A stretch of DNA of 8,020 nucleotides from Pseudomonadota bacterium (lineage in GTDB: Bacteria; Pseudomonadota; Gammaproteobacteria; Burkholderiales; Rhodocyclaceae), in NCBI GenBank assembly GCA_030917225.1, contig JAUPVD010000195.1, forward strand, positions 1 through 8,020, in the 5' to 3' direction. The notes under the pieces are model-generated. The model saw only the letters and a list, made by a program, of their open reading frames with translations, did no database searches and was not told the DNA's origin. Every line of letters begins with the position of its first letter. Positions within the stretch are counted from its first letter, which is position 1. The position numbers were made by a program, and so were the translations under genes. Positions 6,323 to 8,020 of the stretch are shown here, piece after piece.

Positions 6323-6693
6323 GCAAGCTCGCCATCCTGCTGTGGTCCGTCGACCTGGACCGCCCCGACCTCGCCGCCGCACCGTTCGTCTATGCCGCGG
6401 CAGCCGGGGCGCTTGATGCCGAGGTGGAGATTCATTTCGCCGGACGTTCCGTACGCCTGCTGATCGACGGAGAAGCCGCCGGCCGCAGCACCTCCGAGCG
6501 CGGCGGGCGCAGCCTCTATGCCTTCATGCAGGATGCCGCACAGGGCGGGGCACGCTTCCTCGCCTGCAGCATGGCCTGGGCCGAGTACGTGCCGACCGGC
6601 GCACAGACGATTCCCGAGTTCAGCGGCCAGGCCGGCGCCACCGCCTTCGTTGCCCGCAGCCTTGACCCGGACTGGCGGACACTGGTGTTCTGA
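6319..6693 (+). CDS. DsrE-like small protein
   Basis: The 124-residue product fits the DsrE/DsrF-like fold. The N-terminal strand is SKLAILLWSVD, then an Ala-rich helix, AEVEIHFAGRSVRLL (34-48), and a FLACSMAW segment (80-87) with the only cysteine, C83, at the position where DsrE-type sulfur-transfer proteins often keep a functional Cys. It ends FVARSLDPDWRTLVF, a common family ending. DsrE-type proteins shuttle sulfane sulfur between carriers in the cytosol; whether this one does so is inferred from C83 and its partner. The start ATG overlaps the stop of the lipoyl-carrier gene (ATGA) and has GGAGG upstream. The two products likely work together. A weak hairpin without T run (accgg 6704-6708 / ccggt 6715-6719) follows the stop. 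Confidence 0.8.
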   Translation: MSKLAILLWSVDLDRPDLAAAPFVYAAAAGALDAEVEIHFAGRSVRLLIDGEAAGRSTSERGGRSLYAFMQDAAQGGARFLACSMAWAEYVPTGAQTIPEFSGQAGATAFVARSLDPDWRTLVF

Positions 6694-6762
6694 TCAGGTC
6701 CGTACCGGGTTCGGCCGGTCAGGGGTAACATAACCCAGACACCACTGATCGAGCCCATCATC

Positions 6763-8020
6763 ATGCAGCGCCGCTACCCGCTTCACGTTCACATCTCGAC
6801 GCTGTTCCTGATCCTCATCCTGCTGATCGGCGGCATCATCGGCGGGCTGGGTTACAAGATCAGCCAGGGCATTCTCGAAACCGGCGCCAGCGAACTGAGC
6901 GAGCGCATCGGGCGCGAAACGGTACGCGAGTTTGCCAGCATCCTCAGCCCGGCAGAGATGGCGACGCGACTGATGAGTCTGTCGAACATCACCGAAGCCC
7001 GAACACTGGAAGCGCGCATCGAGCGAATCAGCCTGATGCGCCAGGCGCTGAACAGCGCAAGCGAAGTCACCGGCTTTTACGTCGGTTACGAGAACGGCGA
7101 TTTTTTCCTGATGCGCCGCGTCTGGAGCGATGCCGATCGCACGGTCTTCAACGCGCCCATCAACACTGCCTACATCGTGCAGAGCATCGAGCGCGATTCA
7201 GCCAGGGCGGCCAGCCATTTCCTCTTCTTCGACGAAGCGCTCAAGCTGCTGCGCCGGGAGGAGCGCCCCGAGTACGCCGCGACCTATGACCCGCGCAGCC
7301 GGGACTGGTACAAGGCGGCCATTGCCACCCCCGGGCAGATAAAGACGCCGCCTTATCTGTTCTTTTCGACCCAGAATATCGGCATCACCATCGCCAATCG
7401 CTCCCCCAACGGCAAGGCCGTGTTCGGTGCCGACATCCGCCTGGAGACCCTCGACCATTCGCTGTCCAGGCAGAAGGTCACGCCCGGTACGAAGATCGTT
7501 CTTGTCAATCAGGACGGCTACACCATTGCCTTTGACGACCCGTCGAAAACGTTGATCTGGCCCGATGGCCCACAAGGCAAGCCGGCCATCGCCAAGCTCG
7601 ACGAGCTGGGTGTTCCCGCCCTTGCAAGACTCGCTACGGTCGTTAAATCGATGGACGGCAAGTCGGGAGAAGATCTCCTGCTGGCGGTCAACGGTGAAAC
7701 CTGGCGCACCGCGATTCGCCCGGTGCCACTGGAAGGCGTGAAGAAGCCCCTCTTCCTGATCACCGCCATTCCCGATTCGGAACTGATGGTTTCTGCGCAC
7801 TCGCTGCTCCGCAAGTCGCTGATGGTCATGGCGATCCTCGTTGTGCTGGTAGGACCGATCGTCTGGCTGCTGGCACAACTCGTATCGAAACCGCTGCGCA
7901 AGCTGGCAGGCGAAGCCGAAGCCATCCGCCATTTCGAATTTACGCAACCCATCGACATCGAGTCGCCGGTGAAGGAAGTCAGCGATCTGGCGGAATCGAT
8001 GAGCAGCATGAAACGAATTC
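6763..8020 (+). CDS. Membrane sensor with Cache-type periplasmic domain and HAMP linker, 3' end outside window
   Basis: The frame is open from ATG 6763 to the window end (419 residues). A short basic N-terminus (MQRRYP) precedes a first transmembrane segment at about residues 11-31. The periplasmic part, about 32-350, looks like a double Cache domain: GFYVGYENGDFF begins at residue 104, and YDPRSRDWYKAA (175-186) is the hallmark Cache ligand-pocket motif. A second transmembrane segment (about 353-374) leads to a HAMP-like linker, SKPLRKLAGEAEAIRHFEF. Such receptors sense small molecules and signal through a cytoplasmic output domain; here it is beyond the window. The linker style recalls receptors with adenylate cyclase or HD-GYP output, but histidine kinase, GGDEF or chemoreceptor output is not excluded. 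It begins 69 nt after the DsrE-like gene, with no strong Shine-Dalgarno, and may be a separate transcription unit. Confidence 0.8.
   Translation, partial: MQRRYPLHVHISTLFLILILLIGGIIGGLGYKISQGILETGASELSERIGRETVREFASILSPAEMATRLMSLSNITEARTLEARIERISLMRQALNSASEVTGFYVGYENGDFFLMRRVWSDADRTVFNAPINTAYIVQSIERDSARAASHFLFFDEALKLLRREERPEYAATYDPRSRDWYKAAIATPGQIKTPPYLFFSTQNIGITIANRSPNGKAVFGADIRLETLDHSLSRQKVTPGTKIVLVNQDGYTIAFDDPSKTLIWPDGPQGKPAIAKLDELGVPALARLATVVKSMDGKSGEDLLLAVNGETWRTAIRPVPLEGVKKPLFLITAIPDSELMVSAHSLLRKSLMVMAILVVLVGPIVWLLAQLVSKPLRKLAGEAEAIRHFEFTQPIDIESPVKEVSDLAESMSSMKRI

Noticed and set aside
8015..8020. GAATTC at the very end, suggesting a cloned restriction fragment border.
   Set aside because: The same hexamer occurs inside the window (near 1566, 2776 and 4632) and the window start does not carry it, so coincidence is sufficient.

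Overview
The window is GC-rich and carries the selenocysteine (Sec) insertion genes of a Gram-negative proteobacterium, most likely a betaproteobacterium of Rhodocyclales/Nitrosomonadales type. That placement is inferred from the codon use, from a palindromic 'cgttcgtcctgag...tatcgaagg' repeat family, and from the protein families present; it is not proven. All convincing genes are on the + strand.

Layout. Positions 1-747 hold the 3' half of selA (L-seryl-tRNA(Sec) selenium transferase). Positions 748-996 hold an inverted pair of REP-like repeats followed by three consecutive hairpins, leading into a Tat-exported FccB/SoxF-like flavoprotein (997-2334). A single-domain GIY-YIG nuclease follows (2350-2658). 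A second REP-like pair (2679-2778), one unit of which looks like an intrinsic terminator, separates it from selB (2807-4741). The tRNA-Sec gene selC (4749-4844) starts only 7 nt after the selB stop. So selA, selB and selC are clustered, but two unrelated genes bracketed by repeats sit between selA and selB.

Downstream of selC is a secreted, probably outer-membrane, beta-barrel protein of the MetA-type transporter family (about 4903-5805). Its start codon is unclear because the frame stays open back through the tRNA gene. Next is a translationally coupled pair: a GcvH/LbpA-like lipoyl carrier with its lipoyl lysine intact (5894-6322) and a DsrE-like small protein with one conserved-looking cysteine (6319-6693). 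The window closes inside a membrane sensor with two transmembrane segments, a Cache-type periplasmic domain and a HAMP linker (6763 to the end); its output domain lies outside.

How the genes may work together. SelA, SelB and tRNA-Sec make one functional module: Sec-tRNA synthesis and its delivery to UGA codons. No selenoprotein gene is visible here. The FccB-like flavoprotein and the lipoyl-carrier/DsrE pair both point to sulfur chemistry, but they are separated by the sel genes, and no cytochrome partner, sHdr or Dsr core genes are present in the window. A shared pathway is therefore only a hypothesis.
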